6,388 bases of DNA from Anaerolineae bacterium (GTDB taxonomy: Bacteria; Chloroflexota; Anaerolineae; Anaerolineales; Anaerolineaceae), in assembly GCA_016213455.1 (NCBI GenBank), contig JACRAG010000166.1:1-6388 (forward strand), in the 5' to 3' direction. This document shows, piece after piece, positions 1-6,008 of the stretch (position 1 is the stretch's first letter; each line of letters starts with the position of its first letter). A program made the translations under genes and the position numbers. The notes below the pieces were generated by a model that was not told where the DNA came from, ran no database searches, and was given only the letters and a program-made list of their open reading frames with translations.

Positions 1-2
1 GT

Positions 3-677
3 GCTCTTGTTGGCGGTATCGCAGCTGGTGCGATGTATTATGCAAGCAACCAACAAAGTTTCGATAAAACAGAATTTTGGGTTTCGGTTGGTGGGGGCGC
101 TGCAGCAGGGGCATTCGTCGGTTCAGGATTAGGTATTCTCTCTGCAGCTGCTACAACGGTTGCAGCCGCAACAACTGCCACTGCGATGATTTCCGGAGGA
201 TCATCAGCTGCTATCACAGAAGCTATGTATATAGCAGAAAACCAGAATGGTTTTGAATCGGCCCCTTACCTAACAAATGCAGTAGTGTCTGGAAGTGTAG
301 CAGCATTAACTTCCAATCCTTCTATGTCGTTTGCAGGCAAAGTTGCTGTTAACGTTGTAGGGAATGAGATCAGTTACTTAAGCAACACAAAAAGCGATCA
401 ATGGTCATTACAAGGAGGACTTGAGGCTGGAGCAGCAGGTGCCTTTAATGCTCTTGCATATGAGGGATTGAATTTTGCTGCAAATGAGTACCTGATGATG
501 AATAGACCAATCGGTGGGTTGGGTTTTCCAGGGCAAGGTTGTCTTTCCTCTTTGGTTGAAGTCGCTGTAAGCGAAAGAGTAAGAACAGGTGTGGGAAACG
601 CATTGTTAGGATTTGGATCTGGTGGAACCACAGCAATTTCGAATTGGGTTAGCCGTAATCTCGTCAAATGGGAGTAG
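3..677 (+). CDS. C-terminal part of a Gly/Ala-rich RHS-like polymorphic toxin (5' end outside window)
   Basis: The frame is open to the left edge, so the 224 residues seen are probably the tail of a longer protein; an in-frame ATG at 33 could start a 214-aa protein but has no clear ribosome-binding site. The visible part alternates Gly/Ala/Val-rich hydrophobic stretches (GGGAAAGAFVGSGLGIL and the following AAATTVAAATTATAMISGG) with short polar linkers, then continues in the same style to the C-terminus NWVSRNLVKWE. This composition is typical of the region after the core of RHS/YD-repeat proteins, which ends in a variable toxin tip. I see no nuclease, deaminase or protease motif, so if this is an effector, a membrane-active mode is more likely than an enzymatic one. 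The gene is markedly AT-richer than genes beyond 1300, which suggests transfer. A membrane-protein gene starts 3 nt after its stop. RHS membership is inferred from composition because the YD repeats lie outside the window; another glycine-zipper surface protein is possible. Confidence 0.55.
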   Translation, partial: ALVGGIAAGAMYYASNQQSFDKTEFWVSVGGGAAAGAFVGSGLGILSAAATTVAAATTATAMISGGSSAAITEAMYIAENQNGFESAPYLTNAVVSGSVAALTSNPSMSFAGKVAVNVVGNEISYLSNTKSDQWSLQGGLEAGAAGAFNALAYEGLNFAANEYLMMNRPIGGLGFPGQGCLSSLVEVAVSERVRTGVGNALLGFGSGGTTAISNWVSRNLVKWE

Positions 678-680
678 ATT

Positions 681-1016
681 ATGGGTACTGTTAGTTTAAT
701 TGTTGGCAGCTACCTGTTTACCATGTTTACAGTTGTGAAGTTATTACTAATGTTTAAACGGTTCCCTAATTTTAAGCAACAACTCATCGGCTTGGTGACT
801 CTTCCGAATTCTGCTGAAAGAAGAGATGAATGGTTAGTATTTTTTGCCCAAGTAATGGCCCTGTCATGGGTGATTCTTGGAATTGCCATTAATGTTTTTT
901 CATTAGAGACATATTTGGCAGGATTACCTTTGGGAGGTTTGATCCGTCTCATAATTCTATTCTCTCCTGTCTTATTGTTCATCCTCATTTTACGATTGGT
1001 CTCAAAAGGTAAATAA
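681..1016 (+). CDS. Small three-helix membrane protein, candidate immunity protein
   Basis: This complete 111-aa protein has three hydrophobic segments at about residues 4-25, 51-73 and 86-106. A basic/polar stretch (KRFPNFKQQ, then ERRDE) lies between the first two, and the C-terminus is positive (RLVSKGK). No signal peptide separate from helix 1 and no family motif are recognised. The ATG lies 3 nt after the stop of the upstream gene, and its ribosome-binding site GGGAG (670-674, 6 nt spacing) sits inside the end of that gene. The two are therefore almost certainly co-transcribed and translationally linked. A small gene directly behind an RHS-type tail is the usual place for the cognate immunity gene. 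A membrane immunity protein would suit a membrane-targeting effector. It shares the AT-rich composition of its neighbour. The coding call is strong; the immunity role is inferred from position and topology only. Confidence 0.7.
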   Translation: MGTVSLIVGSYLFTMFTVVKLLLMFKRFPNFKQQLIGLVTLPNSAERRDEWLVFFAQVMALSWVILGIAINVFSLETYLAGLPLGGLIRLIILFSPVLLFILILRLVSKGK

Positions 1017-1022
1017 AAAGGA

Positions 1023-1050
1023 TTGCGAAGTTTTTTCACCGTGATATACT
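1023..1050 (+). promoter_or_regulatory. Promoter-like sequence downstream of the membrane-protein gene
   Basis: TTGCGA (1023-1028) is followed after 16 nt by TATACT (1045-1050). A TG dinucleotide at 1042-1043 makes an extended -10. Transcription would start near 1057 and run rightwards into a stretch with nested inverted repeats and no convincing gene. This is a visual match only; chance occurrence in AT-rich DNA is possible. Confidence 0.35.
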
Positions 1051-1055
1051 GACAT

Positions 1056-1240
1056 GACCCAATCGGAGGATAGAGCAACTGCTGGAGAGCAACTCGAGCG
1101 TCGGGTGGGTCCGAAGCCAGGGCAGAGGGTTGCGTGTGTCAAGTCCTGCCTCTACCCTTCCTTCTTAGTAACCTTTACTTCGGTGTTGGCGGAATCGGGA
1201 GATTTGCCTGGATTTTACCGATGTACAGGTAAGACCTTGA
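1056..1240 (+). other. Intergenic stretch with nested inverted repeats, possible structured RNA
   Basis: The non-coding interval 1017-1336 holds several pairable segments. GACCC (1056-1060) can pair with GGGTC (1107-1111). CCGAAG (1111-1116) can pair with CTTCGG (1178-1183). The latter pair encloses GGGCAGAGG (1120-1128) with CCTCTACCC (1149-1157), which has one C/A mismatch. TTACC (1215-1219) can pair with GGTAA (1228-1232). The octamer GAGCAACT occurs twice, at 1073-1080 and 1087-1094, 14 nt apart. A promoter-like sequence lies just upstream. The first two pairings compete for C1111, so not all can form at once. No known RNA family is recognised: RNase P, tmRNA and group II intron domain V motifs are absent. 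A 63-codon open frame at 1054-1245 has no family resemblance or good ribosome-binding site. This could be a small RNA, a decayed element border, or chance. Confidence 0.25.
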
Positions 1241-1293
1241 GCTAGCGATTTTATTGAACCCGCGTCGCTCATCTCCCATATGACTTAATCCCC

Positions 1294-1324
1294 AGCCGAT
1301 GGAGAGCTTGCCTCTCCACCGGCT
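1294..1324 (-). terminator. Hairpin downstream of the GH3 gene
   Basis: Arms 1294-1306 and 1312-1324 form a 13-bp stem around a 5-nt loop. The single mismatch in DNA becomes a G-U pair in the minus-strand transcript. The hairpin starts 12 nt after the stop codon of the GH3 gene, which is where a transcript end is expected. There is no real U-run after it on the minus strand (GGGGATTAAG follows), so it may act as an RNA 3'-end stabiliser or weak terminator, not a classical intrinsic one. Confidence 0.5.
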
Positions 1325-1336
1325 GTGTCTAGTCCT

Positions 1337-3508
1337 CTATTCCACCACCAGCGTGACGCGCAGCTGGTCGCGGTCACGCGAGGAGGGACCGGCGAGGAGT
1401 TCAAATTCGCCAGGCTCCACCACGCTGCGCCCTTCAGCGTCCACAATCTGGAAAGACTCCCAGGGCAGTTCGATCTGCACGGTTTTCTTCTCGCCAGGGG
1501 CCAGGTGCACGCGGGCAAAGCCTTTGAGGGCTTTGTTCACCCAGGTGACCGAGGTGACTACGTCGGAGACGTACACCTGCACGATCTCCTCGCCGGGGCG
1601 CGCGCCGGTGTTTTCCACGTCCACCTGCACCAGCGCGGACTGCCCGCGCGCCAGCCTGTCTGCGCCGAGGCGCAGGTTGGTGTAGCGGTAGCGCGTGTAG
1701 CTCAGTCCGTGACCGAAGGGGAAGAGCGGTTCCTGGGTCAGGTCGGCGTAGCGGCTGCCGTGCTGTCCACGCACCTGGCTGTAGAACACCGGCTGCTGGC
1801 CCACGTGCACCGGGAAGGAGATGGTGAGTTTGCCGGAGGGGTTGAACAGGCCGAACAGCGCTTCGGCAAGCGCCTGCCCGCCCATCATGCCGGGGTTGAA
1901 GCACTCGACGATGGCGGCGGCGCGCTGGACGGCAGGCGGCAGGACGAGCGGTTTGCTGTTGACCAGCACCACCACCAGCGGTTTGCCGGTCTTTTCCAGC
2001 GCGTCCAGCAGGGCCAATTGCCCGCCCTGCAGTTCCAGCGTGGCGGTGCATTGTTCTTCGCCGATGAAGCGCAGGTGGTCGCCCACCACCGCCACCACCA
2101 CGTCGGCAGCCTGGGCCGCATTCACCGCCGCGGGGATGCCGGACAGGTCATCGTCGATGATGGAACAGCCGCGGGCATGCGTGACGGCGCAGCCGGCGGG
2201 CGCCAGGGCGCGCAGGCCGTCGAGTACGGTGATGGTTTTCTCGCGCGGGTGTTTGCCGGCTTCGGGCGGGTGCTGCGAGGAGCCCAGCGACCAGTCGCCC
2301 AACTGCTGCATATCGTCGTCGGCGTTGGGGCCAACCACGGCAATGGCGCGGACCTGGGCGGGATCGAGCGGCAGCAGGCCGTTGTTCTGCAGCAGCACCA
2401 GGCTCTGACGGGCCGCGTCCAGGTTGGCTTCTCGGTGTGCCTGCCGGCCAATCTCCATGGCGGCGCGTTTCAGGTCGGGCCGGCGCGGGTTCTCAAACAG
2501 TCCCATGCGGAACTTGAGCGCCAGCAGGCGCGCGCAGGGCGCGTCAATTTCCGCCTCGGACAGGCGTCCGCTGCGCACGGCTTCGATGGCGCCGGGGAAG
2601 AACTGCAGGGTGGACATCATGATGTCGTTGCCGGCGCGCACCGCGACGATGGCGGCGTCTGCGTACGTGGCGCACACGCGCTGCTCTTTGACCAGGCGGC
2701 CAACATTGTCCCAGTCGGTGACCACCACGCCCTGATAGCCCCATTCATTTTTGAGCACTTCGGTGAGCAGCCAGCGGTTGGCGGTCGAAGGCAGTCCTTC
2801 GATGGATTGGTAGCCGGTCATAAAGGTCATCGCGCCGGCGCGGGCCGCCCGCTCAAACGGGGGCAGGAAGTAGCTGCGCAGCTTGCGCCGCGAAAGGTCG
2901 GCCTCGGATGCGTCGCGACCGCCCTGGGTTTCGGAGTAGCCGGCATAGTGTTTGGCGGTAGCCAGCACGGCGTTGGAGTCATTCAGGCCCTGGCCCTGGT
3001 AGCCGCGGATCATCGCCGCGCCCAGCTCGCCGATCAGGTAGGGGTCCTCACCGAAGGTTTCGCCGACGCGGCCCCAGCGCAGGTCGCGCGTCAGGCACAG
3101 GACGGGCGAGAAGGTCCAGTGAATGCCGGTGGGGACCATCTCGGCGGCGGTGACGCGCCCGACCTGTTCGAGCAGCGCCGGGTTCCAGCTGGCAGACAGC
3201 GCCAGCTGGGTGGGGAAGATGGTCGCGCCTTTCCAGAAGGAGTGTCCGTGGATGCCGTCCTCGCCGATCAAGAGCGGGATGCCGAGGCGGTTCTGCGCGG
3301 CCAGGTCCATGGCGCGGTCGATCTTCTCGCCGAGGATGTGCAGCAGCGAGCCGGGCTGGATGGTGTTGATGAAGGAAAGGTCATCGCTGCGCGCGTCGCA
3401 CATCATCAACTGACCGACTTTTTCTTCCAGGGTCATGCGGCCAAGCAGGTCGGCGACCCGTTCTTCGACGGTCAGGGCGGGGTTAAGGTAGGCGGGGGTT
3501 GTCGTCAT
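1337..3508 (-). CDS. Glycoside hydrolase family 3 beta-glucosidase-type enzyme, cytoplasmic
   Basis: This complete 723-aa protein probably hydrolyses beta-linked gluco- or xylo-oligosaccharides from their non-reducing ends with retention of configuration. Domain order is that of three-domain GH3 enzymes of the BglX type. A (beta/alpha)8 domain spans about 15-340 and contains GEDGIHGHSF (82-91), ATIFPTQLALSASWNP (95-110), RWGRVGETFGEDPYL (144-158), KHYAGYSE (186-193) and VVVTDWDN (261-268), where Asp265 is the expected nucleophile. An alpha/beta sandwich spans about 365-590; GEEQ (483-486) probably supplies the acid/base Glu, and GMMGGQALAEALFG lies at 540-553. The motif FPFGHGLSYT (596-605) leads into a C-terminal fibronectin III-like domain (about 606-715). 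There is no signal peptide, so it acts inside the cell on imported oligosaccharides. The ATG is preceded by AGGA (3516-3519, 7 nt). It appears monocistronic, with no transporter or regulator next to it in the window. Exact substrate cannot be read from sequence; beta-xylosidase activity is also possible. Confidence 0.95.
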   Translation of the reverse strand: MTTTPAYLNPALTVEERVADLLGRMTLEEKVGQLMMCDARSDDLSFINTIQPGSLLHILGEKIDRAMDLAAQNRLGIPLLIGEDGIHGHSFWKGATIFPTQLALSASWNPALLEQVGRVTAAEMVPTGIHWTFSPVLCLTRDLRWGRVGETFGEDPYLIGELGAAMIRGYQGQGLNDSNAVLATAKHYAGYSETQGGRDASEADLSRRKLRSYFLPPFERAARAGAMTFMTGYQSIEGLPSTANRWLLTEVLKNEWGYQGVVVTDWDNVGRLVKEQRVCATYADAAIVAVRAGNDIMMSTLQFFPGAIEAVRSGRLSEAEIDAPCARLLALKFRMGLFENPRRPDLKRAAMEIGRQAHREANLDAARQSLVLLQNNGLLPLDPAQVRAIAVVGPNADDDMQQLGDWSLGSSQHPPEAGKHPREKTITVLDGLRALAPAGCAVTHARGCSIIDDDLSGIPAAVNAAQAADVVVAVVGDHLRFIGEEQCTATLELQGGQLALLDALEKTGKPLVVVLVNSKPLVLPPAVQRAAAIVECFNPGMMGGQALAEALFGLFNPSGKLTISFPVHVGQQPVFYSQVRGQHGSRYADLTQEPLFPFGHGLSYTRYRYTNLRLGADRLARGQSALVQVDVENTGARPGEEIVQVYVSDVVTSVTWVNKALKGFARVHLAPGEKKTVQIELPWESFQIVDAEGRSVVEPGEFELLAGPSSRDRDQLRVTLVVE

Positions 3509-3586
3509 AGGGCAATCCTGGGATAAGCGTGAGGCTGGATTTTGCAGATTTCACCGGCGAGGCGCGCCGGGTGAATTCAACGGGTG

Positions 3587-3595
3587 ATTATAGCA
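3587..3595 (-). promoter_or_regulatory. Extended -10 promoter of the GH3 gene
   Basis: Read on the minus strand, this is TGC followed by a perfect TATAAT, an extended -10 element. No good -35 hexamer is seen at 17 nt upstream, as is usual for extended -10 promoters. Transcription would start about 70 nt before the GH3 start codon. The surrounding DNA is very GC-rich, so a perfect TATAAT here is unlikely to be chance. Confidence 0.6.
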
Positions 3596-3686
3596 CGGCC
3601 GGGCGGGATGGAAATGACGCAGATTTTCGCAATCCCCAGCGGGTGGAAGGGCGATCGTGGCGATCTCAGGTTGAGAACAATGATTC

Positions 3687-3838
3687 CGTAGGTCGGTGTC
3701 GCGGCGGGAACGGAATAACATGAGTGCGTGCTTCGTCCGCCGTGACGCCGACATCTTTGCCGGTCGGGATGTCGGGTTTCGTGCGGTACGAGGAAGCGTC
3801 CTAACGCCGGTTCTGCCCGCCCGAAACCGCGACCTACG
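3687..3838. repeat. MITE-like unit bounded by imperfect inverted repeats
   Basis: The left end (3687-3708, beginning CGTAGGTCGG) matches the reverse complement of the right end (3816-3838, ending CGACCTACG) imperfectly, enclosing about 110 nt without a gene. Inside is a further 8-bp inverted repeat, CCGACATC (3748-3755) with GATGTCGG (3768-3775). The size and ends resemble a small non-autonomous element, but no target-site duplication was confirmed, so a cluster of REP-like palindromes is an equal alternative. Confidence 0.45.
3767..3786 (+). repeat. Direct repeat copy 1 (GGATGTYGGGTTTCG type)
   Basis: This 20-nt segment matches 3966-3985 at 18 of 20 positions; the differences are C/T at position 7 and T/G at position 16. 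It lies inside the MITE-like unit. Confidence 0.55.
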
Positions 3839-3853
3839 AAGACCCTGTTTCAT

Positions 3854-3876
3854 GTCATCGCGGGCGTGGCGGTCTC
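3854..3876 (+). repeat. Short copy of a GTCATCGCG...GCGTGGCGG repeat
   Basis: GTCATCGCGGGCGTGGCGG followed by TCTC recurs at 4090-4129. The second copy is 17 nt longer in its middle. The pattern resembles the family of intergenic GTCATTGCGAGCG repeats seen in many Chloroflexota and related genomes; that family link is from memory of the motif, not a search. Confidence 0.5.
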
Positions 3877-3892
3877 TCCCGCTTCTCCCGTA

Positions 3893-3955
3893 GGTTGGGA
3901 GGAGGGCGCGTAGAGACCTGGACCACTGCGGTTCATTTGCGCCCGCATCCCAACC
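3893..3955. repeat. Long inverted repeat with 17-nt arms
   Basis: Arms 3893-3909 (GGTTGGGAGGAGGGCGC) and 3939-3955 (GCGCCCGCATCCCAACC) pair at 15 of 17 positions around a 29-nt centre. There is no adjacent T-run on either strand, so it is more likely a repeat element than a terminator. Confidence 0.55.
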
Positions 3956-3965
3956 CATCCGACCC

Positions 3966-3985
3966 GGATGTTGGGTTTCGGGCGG
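3966..3985 (+). repeat. Direct repeat copy 2 (GGATGTYGGGTTTCG type)
   Basis: This is the second copy of the 20-nt segment at 3767-3786. It lies directly between two inverted repeats (3893-3955 and 3989-4051), which suggests that the elements here inserted or spread as linked modules. Confidence 0.55.
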
Positions 3986-3988
3986 ATG

Positions 3989-4051
3989 CCCTCACCCGCG
4001 CCGTCCGAGCCCGGCGCACCCTCTCCCGCCGGGAGAGGGTTGGGGTGAGGG
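3989..4051. repeat. Nested CCCTCACCC / CCCTCTCCC palindrome
   Basis: The outer arms CCCTCACCC (3989-3997) and GGGTGAGGG (4043-4051) enclose inner arms ACCCTCTCCC (4018-4027) and GGGAGAGGGT (4031-4040) with a 3-nt loop GCC. This two-level palindrome is a widespread intergenic repeat type in GC-rich bacteria. There is no gene and no T-run beside it. It could form a strong hairpin in either strand's RNA. Confidence 0.65.
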
Positions 4052-4089
4052 TTCCTTCCCCGCGATTTGCGTACGCCACCCCACAACCT

Positions 4090-4129
4090 GTCATCGCGAG
4101 CGAGCCCTTCCGGCGAGCGTGGCGGCCTC
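4090..4129 (+). repeat. Long copy of the GTCATCGCG...GCGTGGCGG repeat
   Basis: GTCATCGCGAGCG at 4090-4102 and GCGTGGCGGCCTC at 4117-4129 match the two halves of the shorter copy at 3854-3876 with an extra 17 nt between. Same orientation as the first copy. Confidence 0.5.
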
Positions 4130-4196
4130 CCGCGTCGGGCGGGGCCGGGGGTGGGATTTGCCTTCGTGAAAACCCGGCACCGGATGAATCGGGTAC

Positions 4197-4224
4197 TTGA
4201 CAGCCCGCGCAAAATGCTTATAAT
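4197..4224 (+). promoter_or_regulatory. trpB: Consensus sigma70-type promoter of the T-box/trpB unit
   Basis: A perfect -35 (TTGACA, 4197-4202) and a perfect -10 (TATAAT, 4219-4224) are 16 nt apart. The start point should be near 4231. Such a strong promoter fits control by attenuation downstream, where transcription starts constitutively and the T-box decides on read-through. Confidence 0.9.
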
Positions 4225-4453
4225 CACACACAATCGCATACATCAAAACGTTGATGAGGACGAGTAAGCGCAGCCAGGTCGGCCCAGAGAGCAGGGAACG
4301 GTGAGAACCTGCACGAACAGCCGCGCGGAATGGACCTCGGAGTTGCAGGGAGAACGCATTTGCCAGTAACCCGCGCCGGAGCTGCCACCGTTATCAGGGC
4401 AAAGGGTATAAGCGGACAACCGCCGTACCCGCAAGAGTGAGGCTGGCTGATTT

Positions 4454-4486
4454 CCCCGATTGTGCATCACAACGGGGTTTTTTGTT
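4454..4486 (+). terminator. Terminator-shaped hairpin inside the T-box leader (stem III position)
   Basis: CCCCG-A-TTGTG (4454-4464) pairs with CACAACGGGG (4468-4477): 10 bp with one bulged A and a CAT triloop. TTTTTTG (4478-4484) follows immediately. Its place, just upstream of the antiterminator, is that of T-box stem III, but the U6 run gives it the form of a full intrinsic terminator. It may be both. Confidence 0.6.
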
Positions 4487-4523
4487 GATAAGCGGCCTAA
4501 GTTGGGTGGCACCACGGACCTTA

Positions 4524-4561
4524 AGCGTTCGTCCCATGGTTGGACGAACGCTGTTTTGTTT
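4524..4561 (+). terminator. T-box-controlled intrinsic terminator
   Basis: AGCGTTCGTCC (4524-4534) pairs perfectly with GGACGAACGCT (4542-4552) around a 7-nt loop, followed by GTTTTGTTT (4553-4561). The 5' arm is also the 3' side of the antiterminator, so binding of uncharged tRNA would prevent this hairpin and let transcription continue into trpB, which starts 22 nt later. Confidence 0.93.
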
Positions 4562-4583
4562 AATCAATCCAATGGAGGATCCT

Positions 4584-5957
4584 ATGTCTCAATTAACCCG
4601 TTACATCCTGACCGAAACTGACATCCCGAAATTCTGGTACAACATCGCCGCCGACAGCCCGGTGCCCCCCACGCCTGTGTTGAACCCGATGACCAAGGAA
4701 CCGGTGACGCCGGACTTCCTCTCGATGATTTTCCCGATGGAAATCATCCTGCAGGAGATCAGCGCAGAACGCTACATCGAGATCCCCGAGGAAGTGCGCG
4801 AGGCCTACAAGCTCTACCGGCCTACCCCGTTGATTCGCGCCACCCGGCTGGAGAAGCTGCTGGGCACCCCCGCGCACATCTATTACAAGTACGAGGGCGC
4901 GTCACCTTCGGGCAGCCACAAGTCCAACACTGCCATCGCGCAGGCCTACTATAACAAGGTGGCCGGCACGCACGCCATGACCACCGAGACCGGCGCGGGG
5001 CAGTGGGGCTCGGCGCTCTCGATGGCCTGCAAGTTCTTCGACATCGCCCTGGAAGTGTACATGGTCAAGGTCTCTTACAACCAGAAGCCCTACCGGCGCT
5101 ACCTGATGGAGACCTTTGGCGCACAGGTGTTTGCCAGCCCGTCCGACCGCACGGCGGCGGGGCGCGGCATTTTGGCGCAGGACCCGGAAAGCCCCGGCTC
5201 ACTGGGTATTGCCATCTCCGAAGCGGTGGAAGTGGCAGCGCTCTCCAACGGGGTCAAGAAGTATTCGCTGGGGTCCGTGCTCAACCATGTGCTGCTCCAC
5301 CAGACTGTGATCGGCGAGGAATGTTTGAAGCAGATGGACATGGCGGGCGAATACCCCGACATGGTGATCGCCTGCGTGGGCGGCGGCTCCAACTTCGGCG
5401 GCATCGCGCTGCCCTTCCTGCGCGAGAATTTAAAATCGGACCGCGGCACGCGCCTGATTGCGGTGGAGCCCAAGGCGGCGCCTTCGCTGACCCGCGGCAA
5501 GTACGCTTTTGACTACGGCGATACCGCCCAGATGGCGCCGATCGTCAAGATGCACACCCTGGGGCACGATTTCATCCCCTCGGCCATTCATGCCGGCGGT
5601 TTGCGCTATCACGGCATGGCGCCGCAGTTGTGCGCGCTGTACGATGCCGGCTTGATCGAGGCGGTGGCGGTGGGCCAGGTGGGCACCTTTGAGGCGGCGG
5701 TGACCTTCGCGCAGACCGAGGGCATCCTGCCCGCGCCGGAATCGTCGCATGCCATTCGCGCCGCGATCGATGAGGCGTTGAAGTGCAAGCAGACCGGCGA
5801 GAAGAAGGTCATCCTGTTCAACCTGTCCGGACACGGGCACTTCGACCTTGCATCGTACAACCGCTACCTCTCCGGCGAGCTGGAAGATTACGACTTCCCC
5901 GAAGAGGCCATTTCAACCATCGAGCAGCGCCTGCCGCAGGTGCCTTCAATGGCATAG
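4584..5957 (+). CDS. trpB: TrpB2-type tryptophan synthase beta chain (PLP-dependent)
   Basis: This 457-aa enzyme condenses indole with L-serine to give tryptophan, using pyridoxal phosphate in the cytoplasm. It belongs to the longer TrpB2 class. It has an N-terminal extension (about 1-75) absent from classical Trp[14 protein letters not shown] (78-90), the PLP lysine in GSHKSNTA (Lys113), and ETGAGQWG (135-142), in which Trp replaces the His of classical ETGAGQHG. It also has the phosphate-binding loop GGGSN (266-270), GGLRYHG (338-344), [12 protein letters not shown] (379-390) and LSGHGHFD (414-421). The ATG is chosen because GGAGG (4574-4578) lies 5 nt before it and it follows the T-box terminator. 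An in-frame ATG at 4437 falls inside the leader RNA and is rejected. It stands alone: no trpA partner is in the window and the next gene faces it. TrpB2 proteins often do not depend on TrpA and are thought to salvage indole or pair with a distinct alpha subunit. The Trp T-box supports a role in tryptophan supply. Confidence 0.95.
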   Translation: MSQLTRYILTETDIPKFWYNIAADSPVPPTPVLNPMTKEPVTPDFLSMIFPMEIILQEISAERYIEIPEEVREAYKLYRPTPLIRATRLEKLLGTPAHIYYKYEGASPSGSHKSNTAIAQAYYNKVAGTHAMTTETGAGQWGSALSMACKFFDIALEVYMVKVSYNQKPYRRYLMETFGAQVFASPSDRTAAGRGILAQDPESPGSLGIAISEAVEVAALSNGVKKYSLGSVLNHVLLHQTVIGEECLKQMDMAGEYPDMVIACVGGGSNFGGIALPFLRENLKSDRGTRLIAVEPKAAPSLTRGKYAFDYGDTAQMAPIVKMHTLGHDFIPSAIHAGGLRYHGMAPQLCALYDAGLIEAVAVGQVGTFEAAVTFAQTEGILPAPESSHAIRAAIDEALKCKQTGEKKVILFNLSGHGHFDLASYNRYLSGELEDYDFPEEAISTIEQRLPQVPSMA

Positions 5958-5981
5958 TGAACAACTGATTTCGTGAGGGTT

Positions 5982-6006
5982 CGCCAGGTTCTGGCGGTTT
6001 AAGTTT
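5982..6006 (+). terminator. Short hairpin with T-rich tail after trpB
   Basis: CGCCAG (5982-5987) and CTGGCG (5991-5996) form a 6-bp stem with a GTT loop, followed by GTTTAAGTTT. It begins 25 nt after the trpB stop. The stem is GC-rich but the tail is interrupted, so termination is probably moderate. Confidence 0.6.
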
Positions 6007-6008
6007 GC

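Larger units (their letters stand above)
4251..4561 (+). promoter_or_regulatory. trpB: Tryptophan-specific T-box riboswitch
   Basis: The leader senses uncharged tRNA-Trp and controls transcription of trpB. Stem I begins near GATGAGGACGAGTAAG (4253-4268). Its distal part has CAGAGAG and an apical hairpin (GCAGG 4291-4295 with CCTGC 4308-4312). The 3' side carries GGAATGGACC, with UGG at 4331-4333 in the specifier position, the Trp codon. Further hairpins follow at 4404-4430 and 4454-4477. The T-box motif lies at 4499-4517. I can draw the antiterminator: helix A1 TGGG (4503-4506) with CCCA (4533-4536), a 7-nt bulge TGGCACC (4507-4513), and helix A2 ACGGAC (4514-4519) with GTTCGT (4527-4532). 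It shares 4524-4534 with the terminator, so the two are exclusive. The bulge UGGC would pair with a tRNA 3' end GCCA, matching the G73 discriminator of bacterial tRNA-Trp. Specifier and bulge thus agree. Confidence 0.95.

Noticed and set aside
1107..1157. Resemblance of GGGTCCGAAGCC...GCGTGTGTC to bacterial SRP (4.5S) RNA, and of GTCAAGTCCTGCC to a tRNA T-arm
   Set aside because: The GGAA tetraloop and the symmetric internal loop of SRP RNA are absent, and the T-arm-like part cannot form its 5-bp stem, so neither call can be supported.
1054..1245. A 63-aa plus-strand open frame starting MTQSEDRATAG
   Set aside because: No recognisable family and it spans the inverted-repeat region. A GGAGG-like sequence lies after its ATG instead of before it. 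Kept only as part of the intergenic description.
1325..3526. A 733-codon open frame on the plus strand opposite the GH3 gene
   Set aside because: It is the antisense mirror of a high-GC gene. The translation is His/Gln/Ala/Gly-rich with no family motifs, while the minus strand carries all GH3 motifs in order.
3551..4267. Several open frames of 64-135 codons on both strands between the GH3 and trpB units
   Set aside because: They run through palindromic repeats and the promoter, overlap one another, are Arg/Pro-rich from GC bias and show no domain or ribosome-binding site.
4437..4583. Extension of trpB to an upstream in-frame ATG at 4437
   Set aside because: It would translate T-box stem III, the antiterminator and the terminator. 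The ATG at 4584 has GGAGG 5 nt before it and matches the usual N-terminus of the family.
5003..5840. Open frames of 130-170 codons overlapping trpB in other frames
   Set aside because: Shadow frames of a GC-rich gene; the trpB frame carries all catalytic motifs without interruption.
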